Positions 8,123 through 15,244 of a stretch of DNA of 20,695 nt are shown piece by piece. The DNA is from Bacteroidota bacterium (lineage in GTDB: Bacteria; Bacteroidota; Bacteroidia; Chitinophagales; UBA10324). The stretch covers positions 4,191 through 24,885 of the forward strand of contig DMRR01000148.1 of NCBI GenBank assembly GCA_003455275.1, read 5' to 3'. Under the pieces are notes generated by a model that was not told the DNA's origin, made no database searches, and saw only the letters and a list, made by a program, of their open reading frames with translations. Position 1 is the first letter of the stretch; every line of letters starts with the position of its first letter. The position numbers and the translations under genes were made by a program.

Positions 8123-9289
8123 TTACACCCGGCGCAGTTGCTGAAAAGAAATTGTAACAGCAGTAAGCACTGCGCCCGCCGCAGCTATAATAAATACCAC
8201 GGGGGCTCCCAGATGAAGCCACACAAACCCAGCGACAATGTTGCAGATTAAAATGCAAATTGATTTTGTTCCTTCAAAAAATCCGATGGCCGAAGCAGTT
8301 TCTGTATTCGGAACCAGGTTAGTAATAAGTGCTTTTGAAACTCCGTCAGTAGCGGCCTGATAAATTCCATAGATGAAAAAAATAATTACATACTCAACAA
8401 TCGAGTGTGGTGCCGACATACTTCCATAAGCGATAGCATATAAGACCATTCCGAATACAAGCATTTTTTTTAATCCGATTTTATCTGCAATAATTCCGAG
8501 CGGAAATGACAGCGAGGCATAAACCAAATTGTAAAAAATATAAATGAGCAAAACTTGTGTATCGCTCATCCCATGCCACTTTAGCATCAGTAACAGAAAG
8601 GCATCAGAACTATTCACTAAGGCAAACAACAAAAGCGGAGCAATAATTTTTCGATATGCAGCTGTAGATTTTTTCCAGTATAAAAAACTCTGGATGAGTG
8701 TTGGTTTTTGTTTTCCCGAAGGCAATATTTTTTTCTCGCGAATAGCAAATGTTAATGTAAGAGTAATCGCAGCAGGAATAAATGCGAGCAAAAACAGTGT
8801 CTGATAATTTTCCGGAAAATAAATTAAGAACCACAGCGCTAATGCCGGACCAATAGCAGCCCCGATTGAATCCAAAGCACTGCGGAATCCAAATACCGCT
8901 CCTTTGTTTTCAGGAGCGGCTTCGTCGCTGAGCATGGCATCGCGCGCACCTGTGCGCACGCCCTTGCCCAGCTTGTCTAACATCCGGGAAGAAAAAATTA
9001 CTCCAATGAATCCTGAAAGTCCGGGTAATGATTTGGCTACCGAGCTCATAGCATAACCAAGTTGCACCAGCCGGCTTCTTTTTCCGAGAAAGTCAGAAAT
9101 GTTTCCGAAATAAATTTTTGAAAGCCCTGCCGTCGCCTCTGCCAATCCTTCCAGTATTCCAATTATTACTGTTGTGTATCCAATTGATTTTAGAAAAAGG
9201 GGCATCACCGGAATCAGCATTTCACTTGATGCATCATTAAACAAACTTATGAGTGATAGAATTAAAACATTTCTTGTAATGTGTTTCAT
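8123..9289 (-). CDS. MFS transporter (MJ1317-like subgroup)
   Basis: This 388-residue, 12-helix major facilitator protein sits in the inner membrane. It carries the signature of a subgroup often typified by MJ1317: an N-terminal SLFNDASSEMLIPVMPLFL, then GILEGLAEATAGL, the loop 2-3 motif ISDFLGKRSRLV (a form of GxxxDxxGRR), LDKLGKGVRTGARDAMLSDE, and GFRSALDSIGAAIGP. Substrate is unknown, and members are mostly annotated only as MFS permeases. The frame can be extended to a TTG at 9304, but the ATG at 9289 (MKHITRNVLIL) gives the normal short cytoplasmic N-terminus before helix 1. The 252 bp between it and the S46 gene hold no convincing gene; a plus-strand 79-codon frame there lacks protein-like composition. 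Confidence 0.9.
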   Translation of the reverse strand: MKHITRNVLILSLISLFNDASSEMLIPVMPLFLKSIGYTTVIIGILEGLAEATAGLSKIYFGNISDFLGKRSRLVQLGYAMSSVAKSLPGLSGFIGVIFSSRMLDKLGKGVRTGARDAMLSDEAAPENKGAVFGFRSALDSIGAAIGPALALWFLIYFPENYQTLFLLAFIPAAITLTLTFAIREKKILPSGKQKPTLIQSFLYWKKSTAAYRKIIAPLLLFALVNSSDAFLLLMLKWHGMSDTQVLLIYIFYNLVYASLSFPLGIIADKIGLKKMLVFGMVLYAIAYGSMSAPHSIVEYVIIFFIYGIYQAATDGVSKALITNLVPNTETASAIGFFEGTKSICILICNIVAGFVWLHLGAPVVFIIAAAGAVLTAVTISFQQLRRV

Positions 9290-9541
9290 GTTTTCCGGCT
9301 TCAAATAAAGGGTGATTCATCTGGCGTGCGCCTGTTTTATTCAATTGATTTTATCAGCACAATTTTTTTCTTCTTTATTGAAGCAGGAGTAACCGGGTTT
9401 TATTCAGACACAGGCGGACAAATTTTTTTTATGATTGCCTTTTCAAATTCTAAATACTTTTTCTCTTCGGGTTGCAACTTCCAACTTGTATTTATTCACC
9501 ATTACATTCGCCCGCACTAAAAAATAATTCTTAATACACTG

Positions 9542-11704
9542 ATGAAAAAAATCATTCTCACTTTTCTCACCCTGCTTGCTATCTCTCCTGAATTTCTGAA
9601 AGCCGATGAAGGAATGTGGCTTCTGTCAAAAATCAAGGAATACAACATTCAAACTATGCAAATGCTCGGCTGTAACCTTACTGCCGAAGAAATTTATAGC
9701 GAAACCAATCCGAGTTTAAAAGATGCCATCGTGTGGTTTGATAATGGATGCACTGCTGAACTGGTTTCATCAGATGGATTGCTTCTCACAAATCATCACT
9801 GTGGTTATGGATCTATCACCGATCATTCTTCTGTGGATCACGATTATCTGACTGATGGGTTTTGGGCAGCTTCCAGGAAAGATGAATTACCAAATGTGGG
9901 AATGAGTGTATCCGTTCTTGTTAAGATGGAAGATGTAACTCAAAAAATTCTTTCTGCTGTAAAAGGAATGGACGGCCAGGCGCGCGAACAAGGTGTGATG
10001 AAAGCCTCGAAAGAATTGGAAACTAATGCAAGCAATGGCGGGGCATACACTGCCACTGTAAAAGAAATGTTTCGTGGTGCGGAATATTATCTCTTTGTTT
10101 ATGAAGTATTCAAAGACATTCGACTGGTTGGTGCACCTCCTTCTTCGATAGGAAAATTTGGCGGCGACACTGATAACTGGATGTGGCCCCGTCATACCGG
10201 CGACTTCAGCATCTTCCGTGTGTATTGCGGAAAAGATGGCAAGCCGGCCGAGTACAGTGCTGATAATGTTCCTTATCATCCAAAAAAGTTTTTAAAAATT
10301 TCTTTGAAAGGTTATGATAAAAATGATTTTGCCATGATCATTGGTTACCCCGGCCGCACCAATCGTTATCTGAGCAGCTACTCCATTGAATTAACTTTGA
10401 AAGAAACATTTCCTGCGCTTGTAGGAATGTGGGAATCAAAACTCGCTATTATGAAAAAGTATATGGATGCTGATGACAAAATCCGCATTCAACTCGCAGA
10501 TGAGTATGCAAGTATTGCGAATGTGTGGAAGCTCTATAAAGGGCAAATTGGTTATGGAATGGCTGATGCACTAATTGGTAAAAAACAAAATGAAGAAGCT
10601 GCTTTCACCAAGTGGGTCAACTCACTGAGCAACGACAGTTTGAAAAAAACATACAGCGCTGTGCTTCCAGCATTAAAGAAAAAGTATGACGAATTCCGTC
10701 CCAATAATCTTCCAACCATTTATGGAAATCAATTGCTCTCTCTTGGATTCTCATCCTATGCTTATCGTTTTATGGATTTGCACACCATTCTTACTACTGA
10801 ACCTCTGGATGCAACCAAGCGAGATGATGCAATTTCAAAACTAAAAAATTACACCACCGATCAGTTCACAAAATATTTTGCTCCAGCTGATCAGGAAACC
10901 ATGGTTTCTTATCTGGATGCATTTGCAAAAGGAGTTCCGGCTGATAAACAGGGAACATTCATTTCCGATATAACTTCCAATTACAAAGCCGCAACCCCTC
11001 ATGAATCTTTTGTAAAATATGCTGCTGATATTTTTACAAAATCAATTTTCATTTCTGCTGAAAAAGCAAATGCATTTCTCTCAAAGCCTTCGGCAAAAAC
11101 TTTAGATAAAGACCCTGGATTTTTGTTTGCTCAAAAAGCTATTGTCTTTACTTCTCAGTTTCCTTCGTCCATGCAACTGGCCGGCGCCGTGAAAACTGAT
11201 AACCGGACCTACATTCAGGGAATGCGAATGATGAATGAAGGCAAGGCTTACTATCCAGATGCCAACAGCACAATGCGTCTTACTTATGGGAAAGTGATGG
11301 ACTACTATCCGCGCGATGCAGTTTATTACAACTGGTATACAACCCTTACCGGTGTGATGCAGAAGGAAGACCCGGGCAATGAAGAATTTATTGTTCCGAA
11401 AAAATTACACGACCTCTACACGGCCAAAGACTTCGGAGATTATGCATACAAAGGCGATGTGCCCGTTGCATTTTTAACTGACAATGATATCACCGGCGGC
11501 AATAGCGGAAGCGGAGTATTGAATGGAAACGGAGAGTTGCTCGGCCTTGCATTCGATGGAAACTCCGAAGCAATGACCGGAGATTTTGAATATGATCCAT
11601 TATTGAAACGCACCATTGTAGTTGACATTCGATATGTAATGTTCATTATTGATAAATACGCTGGCGCAAAACGATTGATTGATGAAATGACAATAGTGAA
11701 ATAA
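9542..11704 (+). CDS. S46 family dipeptidyl-peptidase, DPP7-like
   Basis: This 720-residue periplasmic serine exopeptidase removes dipeptides from peptide N-termini. A signal peptide (about 1-21, ending LKA) precedes the DEGMWLL motif that marks the mature N-terminus of S46 enzymes. The chymotrypsin-like triad is visible: His in TNHHCGYG (83-90), Asp221 in WPRHTGDF, and Ser655 in TGGNSGSG (651-658). The NW pair in DTDNWMWP (209-216) and Asp672 are the usual anchors for the substrate amino terminus. The residue 18 after the catalytic serine is Gly673. In Porphyromonas gingivalis this position is Gly in DPP7 (hydrophobic P1) and Arg in DPP11 (Asp/Glu P1), so DPP7-type preference is inferred. 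The Pro usual after NSGS is Gly here. Length is normal. A strong terminator follows. Confidence 0.95.
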   Translation: MKKIILTFLTLLAISPEFLKADEGMWLLSKIKEYNIQTMQMLGCNLTAEEIYSETNPSLKDAIVWFDNGCTAELVSSDGLLLTNHHCGYGSITDHSSVDHDYLTDGFWAASRKDELPNVGMSVSVLVKMEDVTQKILSAVKGMDGQAREQGVMKASKELETNASNGGAYTATVKEMFRGAEYYLFVYEVFKDIRLVGAPPSSIGKFGGDTDNWMWPRHTGDFSIFRVYCGKDGKPAEYSADNVPYHPKKFLKISLKGYDKNDFAMIIGYPGRTNRYLSSYSIELTLKETFPALVGMWESKLAIMKKYMDADDKIRIQLADEYASIANVWKLYKGQIGYGMADALIGKKQNEEAAFTKWVNSLSNDSLKKTYSAVLPALKKKYDEFRPNNLPTIYGNQLLSLGFSSYAYRFMDLHTILTTEPLDATKRDDAISKLKNYTTDQFTKYFAPADQETMVSYLDAFAKGVPADKQGTFISDITSNYKAATPHESFVKYAADIFTKSIFISAEKANAFLSKPSAKTLDKDPGFLFAQKAIVFTSQFPSSMQLAGAVKTDNRTYIQGMRMMNEGKAYYPDANSTMRLTYGKVMDYYPRDAVYYNWYTTLTGVMQKEDPGNEEFIVPKKLHDLYTAKDFGDYAYKGDVPVAFLTDNDITGGNSGSGVLNGNGELLGLAFDGNSEAMTGDFEYDPLLKRTIVVDIRYVMFIIDKYAGAKRLIDEMTIVK

Positions 11705-11726
11705 GCTGAAGAATAATTCATTAAAT

Positions 11727-11769
11727 AAAAAATCCCTGCGGGTTTAAAACCTGTCAGGGATTTTTTTTT
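11727..11769 (+). terminator. Intrinsic terminator after the S46 peptidase
   Basis: The stem AAAAATCCCTG (11728-11738) pairs with CAGGGATTTTT (11755-11765). An inner GGGTTT/AAACC extends the helix, and a run of nine T follows (11761-11769). The A-rich left arm gives a U-run on the other strand too, so the hairpin may act in both directions. It lies 22 bp after the peptidase stop. Confidence 0.9.
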
Positions 11770-11972
11770 GAAACCGAATTTTGTTTTTCAAACATTGAAA
11801 TGAAATCTTTTTTCGTTTTCAATGACTGATGGAATAACTGAAGGAGGTATCGATCATTGGCAAATTGCTTTTGCATCTTTTCTTTTACTTCCATCTCGGT
11901 TTCAGAATTAATCACCACAGATAATTGCTGCCTAAGAATCGCAATCAAAAAAGTTTTGTATTGCTTGATGAA

Positions 11973-12437
11973 ATGAATCGAAAAATGGTTATTGACCGGT
12001 TGAAGAAAAAAGTTTCTATCTATAAAGAAATTCTGACCGAAGTAGATGCGCAATCCATTAAGATCGGCAAACGGCTGACCGATCAAATTGGTGTTATTAG
12101 TAGTGCGCTCGACAAAATTCCTTCTGGTAAAAGCCAGTCAGATTACCTCACAAACCTTCAACTTTCACTTATAAATATGACTTCTGAAATAAAATCAATG
12201 AGTCAGAAATTAGTGAACACCAGTAACCTTTACCAGGTAACCATGAAGGCGATAAACGATGATGATGTACCCATTATCCGAGTGATAGAAAAAGCAATTC
12301 CAACTGAGAGATTTCCCATGGTTCAGATAATATTTTTCATTTTGTTGGGAGCAACAATTACGCTTATCCTTTATGTCGGTATTCTTTATTTCTTGTCTAC
12401 CTATCAAAAGGAACTGCTGACCATTTTCTGGAAATAA
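11973..12437 (+). CDS. Short coiled-coil protein with C-terminal membrane helix (Wzz C-terminal-like)
   Basis: This gene encodes 154 residues from the ATG at 11973. The frame is open from a TTG at 11925, just after an in-frame TAA. The first 85 residues are strongly helical and coiled-coil-like (IDRLKKKVSIYKEIL, LQLSLINMTSEIKSM). IRVIEKAIPTERFP leads into one long hydrophobic helix (about 115-143). The layout of helical segment, then V-I-E/D-x-A-x-x-P, then a membrane helix is that of the C-terminal half of Wzz/GumC chain-length regulators. The N-terminal membrane helix and the first part of such a protein are absent. The 200 bp upstream hold stops in all plus frames and the peptidase terminator. 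It may be a truncated remnant or a genuinely small membrane protein. Confidence 0.55.
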   Translation: MNRKMVIDRLKKKVSIYKEILTEVDAQSIKIGKRLTDQIGVISSALDKIPSGKSQSDYLTNLQLSLINMTSEIKSMSQKLVNTSNLYQVTMKAINDDDVPIIRVIEKAIPTERFPMVQIIFFILLGATITLILYVGILYFLSTYQKELLTIFWK

Positions 12438-12455
12438 TAATGCGCCGTTGGATGG

Positions 12456-12487
12456 TTTGCACAATTGATGATGCCCTGTTATGTTCG
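12456..12487 (+). promoter_or_regulatory. Promoter for the 53-residue membrane protein
   Basis: TTTG (12456-12459) is followed after exactly 20 bp by TATGTTCG (12480-12487). This is one base off the Bacteroidota -7 consensus TAnnTTTG with ideal spacing from the -33 element. Transcription would start near 12493, giving a leader of about 13 nt before the ATG at 12506. This rules against the longer frame starting at 12440. Confidence 0.5.
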
Positions 12488-12505
12488 CGGGCGAAAACAA
12501 ATTTT

Positions 12506-12667
12506 ATGGGAGAAGCAAACAATAAAAAGAACAAAACACTTTTCGGTATTGGTTTCGTATTATCACTGGCAGGAATGCTTGCCCTCATTGCTTATCAGCC
12601 GCAGTTTTTCTGGCTCCTTCTTCCTTCCACTCTTACATTCTTCGCGCGATATCTGGATGTGATTTAA
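12506..12667 (+). CDS. Small two-helix membrane protein
   Basis: This gene encodes 53 residues, from MGEANNKKNK to ARYLDVI. A short basic N-terminus precedes two hydrophobic helices (about 11-30 and 34-50) separated by a YQPQ turn, so a helical hairpin in the inner membrane is predicted. The frame extends upstream to 12440, but the promoter at 12456-12487 and the loss of protein-like character upstream favour the ATG at 12506. I do not recognise the family. It sits between the Wzz-like short gene and the exonuclease operon, on the same strand as both. Function unknown. Confidence 0.5.
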   Translation: MGEANNKKNKTLFGIGFVLSLAGMLALIAYQPQFFWLLLPSTLTFFARYLDVI

Positions 12668-12692
12668 TCACACAAAAAAACTTTTTTCATTC

Positions 12693-12709
12693 ATCCGCAC
12701 ATAGCGGAT
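12693..12709 (+). terminator. Short perfect hairpin, possible weak terminator
   Basis: ATCCGC, a 5-nt loop (ACATA), then GCGGAT form a perfect 6-bp stem between the small membrane protein and the exonuclease. No T-run follows, so factor-independent termination would be weak. It could instead be an operator or an mRNA-end stabiliser. Confidence 0.25.
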
Positions 12710-12740
12710 TGCATTTATATTTCAGCAAAATATTTTTTTA

Positions 12741-13469
12741 ATGCTGAATTCTATTAACCCTGCAAACCTGATTTGTATTGATATTGAAACTGCTCCGGCC
12801 CATTCATCAATTACCGCTATGAATGACGAATGGAAGGAGTTATGGGAAATAAAATCGGCGCGGCTGAAACAAGAAAATGAAAATAAAGAAGAACATTACT
12901 TTAACCACGCAGCCATCTATGCAGAATTTGGCAAAGTGATTTGTATTACTGTCGGTGTGTTTTTCAAAAAAGAAAAAAAAGAAAACTGGAAGTTCCGTGT
13001 AAAAACTTTTGCCGGCGATGATGAAAAAAAACTACTTAGTGATTTTGCGGGCTTATTAAACAAACATTATAGCTCTGAGAAATTTGTTTTCTGCGGACAC
13101 AATATCCGGGAGTTCGATATTCCTTATTTGTGCCGGCGAATGATTGTGCATCAAATACAGATTCCGCAAATCATGGATGTAAGTGGTAAGAAACCATATG
13201 AAGTTCATTGGGTAGATACTATGCAACTGTGGCGATTTGGCGATTACAAACACTTTACATCACTGCGCCTGCTCACTGCCATACTTGGTTTACCCTCTCC
13301 AAAAACCGATATGGACGGAAGTGATGTGGGCCGGGTTTACTGGAAAGAAAATGGCTTACACCGTATTGTTGAATATAACCGGCGGGATGTAGTGGCAGTT
13401 GCACAACTTATACTTCGTTTTAAATCATTGCCGCTTCTCAGTGATAGTGAGATAACATTTGCAGATTGA
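12741..13469 (+). CDS. PolB-type 3'-5' exonuclease (DEDDy)
   Basis: This 242-residue cytosolic protein resembles the proofreading domain of family B DNA polymerases but stands alone (COG3298-type predicted exonuclease). All four DEDDy metal ligands can be placed: Asp14 and Glu16 in ICIDIET (ExoI), Asp126 in GHNIREFD (ExoII), and Asp216 with Tyr212 in EYNRRD (ExoIII). HFTSLRLLTAILGLP before ExoIII is typical of the subgroup. It should degrade single-stranded DNA or RNA ends 3' to 5'; the physiological substrate is unknown. The ATG at 12741 is the only good start. The gene heads a tight operon, and its TGA is in the same frame as the next gene with only three codons between. Confidence 0.88.
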   Translation: MLNSINPANLICIDIETAPAHSSITAMNDEWKELWEIKSARLKQENENKEEHYFNHAAIYAEFGKVICITVGVFFKKEKKENWKFRVKTFAGDDEKKLLSDFAGLLNKHYSSEKFVFCGHNIREFDIPYLCRRMIVHQIQIPQIMDVSGKKPYEVHWVDTMQLWRFGDYKHFTSLRLLTAILGLPSPKTDMDGSDVGRVYWKENGLHRIVEYNRRDVVAVAQLILRFKSLPLLSDSEITFAD

Positions 13470-13478
13470 TTTTTTGTT

Positions 13479-14651
13479 TTGAAAAATTTTTCCAATAAAA
13501 AATATCTTCACACAAGCGCCCAACTCGTACGAAGCGGCGAAGAATATTTTAATACACTGGCCAAACTGATTGAAGAATCCCGTCATGAAATTTTATTTCA
13601 TACTTATATCCTGGAAAATGATGAGACAGGAAAAAAAATTCTTCATCATTTAACACAGGCCGTTAACCGCGGTGTTCAGGTTTCAGTTTTACTTGATGCA
13701 TTTGGCTCAGGAAATCTTGATAAAAATTTTTTTCGGGAATTATCATTATCCGGAATTCGGGTCCGAAGGTTTGAACCGTTCTTCAACGGGAACAAATTTC
13801 ATATCGGCAGAAGGCTGCATCATAAAGTGTTTGTGGCTGATGAAGAATGTGCATTGGTAAGTGGAATTAATATTTCAAACCGTTATCATGGAATTGGCGA
13901 AAAGGAGTGGCTGGATTTTGCTGTAATGGTTCGTGGAAATATTTGTCACCAGCTTGCTTCCATTTGCCGTTCGATTGAAGATAAAAATTTTTTTCGCAGA
14001 AACAGAAAAGTGAATTTGCTTCCAGCTAAAAATTATAAAAACTTAATGGAGGTTCTTGCCCGCGTGCGCCAGACGGACTGGGTTCGCGGAAAAAATCAAA
14101 TCAGAACTTCTTATCGAAAAGGAATCAGATCTTCTGAACATACCGTTTTCATAATAGCCTCTTACTTTATACCAGGAGTGTCACTTAGGCGGGCGCTGTA
14201 TGCGGCATCAAAAAGGGGAGTTCAAATAAAAATTCTTCTTGCAGAAAAATCCGATGTTCCATTTGCGAAAGGAGCAACTGAGTATTTATATGATTGGATG
14301 CTTCGCAGCAATATCCGCGTTTTTGAATATCAGCCATCAGTAGTTCATGCTAAAGTGATGGCAATAGATAATGAATGGATGACTATTGGGTCTTACAACC
14401 TGAACAACCTGAGCGAATACAGCAGCATTGAACTTAACATTGATATTGCTTCAGAATCTTTCACCCGTCAGTTTACTGCTGAGGTTGAAAAAATTATTTC
14501 TACTGACTGCATTGAAATTACTCTGAATGAATTCAGCCGGCATGGTTTGTTCAGGCGAATGTCCAGTTGGTTCAGTTATCAGTTTATGCGATTAAATTTT
14601 TCTATTTTGTTTTTCCTGCAGAGTAAAAGCAAGCAAAATCAAATCGAATGA
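13479..14651 (+). CDS. Phospholipase D / cardiolipin synthase-like protein
   Basis: This 390-residue protein has two PLD active sites: HHKVFVAD (His114, Lys116, Asp121) and HAKVMAID (His290, Lys292, Asp297). Each is followed by the G-S/x-x-N segment seen in cardiolipin synthases (SGINISNR and GSYNLNN). It lacks the two N-terminal helices of ClsA-type enzymes and so resembles E. coli ClsB (413 residues). The C-terminal 30 residues are aromatic and amphipathic and may bind the membrane. The likely reaction is phosphatidyl transfer making cardiolipin; nuclease or hydrolase activity is possible for the superfamily. The start is a TTG at 13479, because no ATG occurs before the conserved domain. 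Its TGA overlaps the next gene's ATG by 4 bp (ATGA), indicating translational coupling. Confidence 0.9.
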   Translation: MKNFSNKKYLHTSAQLVRSGEEYFNTLAKLIEESRHEILFHTYILENDETGKKILHHLTQAVNRGVQVSVLLDAFGSGNLDKNFFRELSLSGIRVRRFEPFFNGNKFHIGRRLHHKVFVADEECALVSGINISNRYHGIGEKEWLDFAVMVRGNICHQLASICRSIEDKNFFRRNRKVNLLPAKNYKNLMEVLARVRQTDWVRGKNQIRTSYRKGIRSSEHTVFIIASYFIPGVSLRRALYAASKRGVQIKILLAEKSDVPFAKGATEYLYDWMLRSNIRVFEYQPSVVHAKVMAIDNEWMTIGSYNLNNLSEYSSIELNIDIASESFTRQFTAEVEKIISTDCIEITLNEFSRHGLFRRMSSWFSYQFMRLNFSILFFLQSKSKQNQIE

Positions 14652-15238
14652 AGCTGGCCGTTTTTGATTTTGACGGAACGCTTACTGCGCGTGATAGTTT
14701 TTTCAGTTTCCTGATTGAATATTTTTCCTTTTCAAAAATCATATCGGGGATAATTATCCTGCTTCCGGTTTTTATTTTTTACAAACTCAGATGGATGAAT
14801 CCTGATAAGGCTAAGGAAAAAGTTATCCGTTATTTTTTCACAGGCCAGAATATTTATTCAGTAAAAAAATTCAGCAGCGATTTTTCAGCCAGCAAAATCC
14901 CGGCATTGATTACAGAACGAGGAAATGCTTGTTTGAAAAAATATAAAGACAACAATTTCAAAATTGTAATTCTTTCTGCTTCGCTTGAAGTTTATCTGAA
15001 ACCCTGGTGCGACTCACAGGGTTTTGAATGCATAGCAACTCAATTGAAAATTGAAAATGAAAAATTTACGGGCGACATTGATGGCCACAATTGCCGGGGA
15101 AATGAAAAGTTAATTCGACTGAAAGAAAAATACGATTTGGGTTCTTTCGAAGAAATTCATTCGTTCGGAAATTCGAGAAGCGATAAACCATTTATGTCAG
15201 TTGCCAATCATAGTTTTTACCGCACGCTTCCGGTATAA
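14648..15238 (+). CDS. HAD-IB family phosphatase, PgpC-like
   Basis: This 196-residue haloacid-dehalogenase phosphatase has motif I FDFDGTL (Asp7 nucleophile, Asp9 acid/base), motif II ILSAS (Ser110), motif III Lys154 in GNEK, and motif IV GNSRSDKPF (Asp179). A hydrophobic helix (about 31-47) sits in the cap region. That is the layout of E. coli PgpC, a membrane-bound phosphatidylglycerophosphate phosphatase. Overlap with the cardiolipin-synthase-like gene by ATGA fits a role in the same lipid pathway: PGP to PG, then PG to cardiolipin. An alternative is removal of the 5-phosphate from polyprenyl-phosphoryl-phosphoribose made by the neighbouring UbiA enzyme. Family is secure; substrate is inferred. 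It converges on the UbiA gene with 6 bp between. Confidence 0.85.
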   Translation: MKLAVFDFDGTLTARDSFFSFLIEYFSFSKIISGIIILLPVFIFYKLRWMNPDKAKEKVIRYFFTGQNIYSVKKFSSDFSASKIPALITERGNACLKKYKDNNFKIVILSASLEVYLKPWCDSQGFECIATQLKIENEKFTGDIDGHNCRGNEKLIRLKEKYDLGSFEEIHSFGNSRSDKPFMSVANHSFYRTLPV

Positions 15239-15244
15239 ATAATT

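Noticed and set aside
9281..9520. Plus-strand 79-codon open frame between the MFS and S46 genes.
   Set aside because: It starts antisense to the MFS N-terminus and is Phe/Ser-rich, as expected from AT-rich non-coding DNA, with no motif.
11754..11894. Minus-strand open frame (45 codons from an ATG at 11894, longer if extended) ending inside the terminator hairpin.
   Set aside because: It has a somewhat protein-like composition, but it stops within the stem of the S46 terminator, its extended form is antisense to the Wzz-like frame, and no promoter or family is recognisable.
12741..15238. Exonuclease plus PLD-family protein as a possible nuclease-based defence module.
   Set aside because: The PLD protein has two cardiolipin-synthase-type HKD motifs and is coupled to a PgpC-like phosphatase, which fits lipid metabolism better. 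No sensor, ATPase or toxin gene is present.
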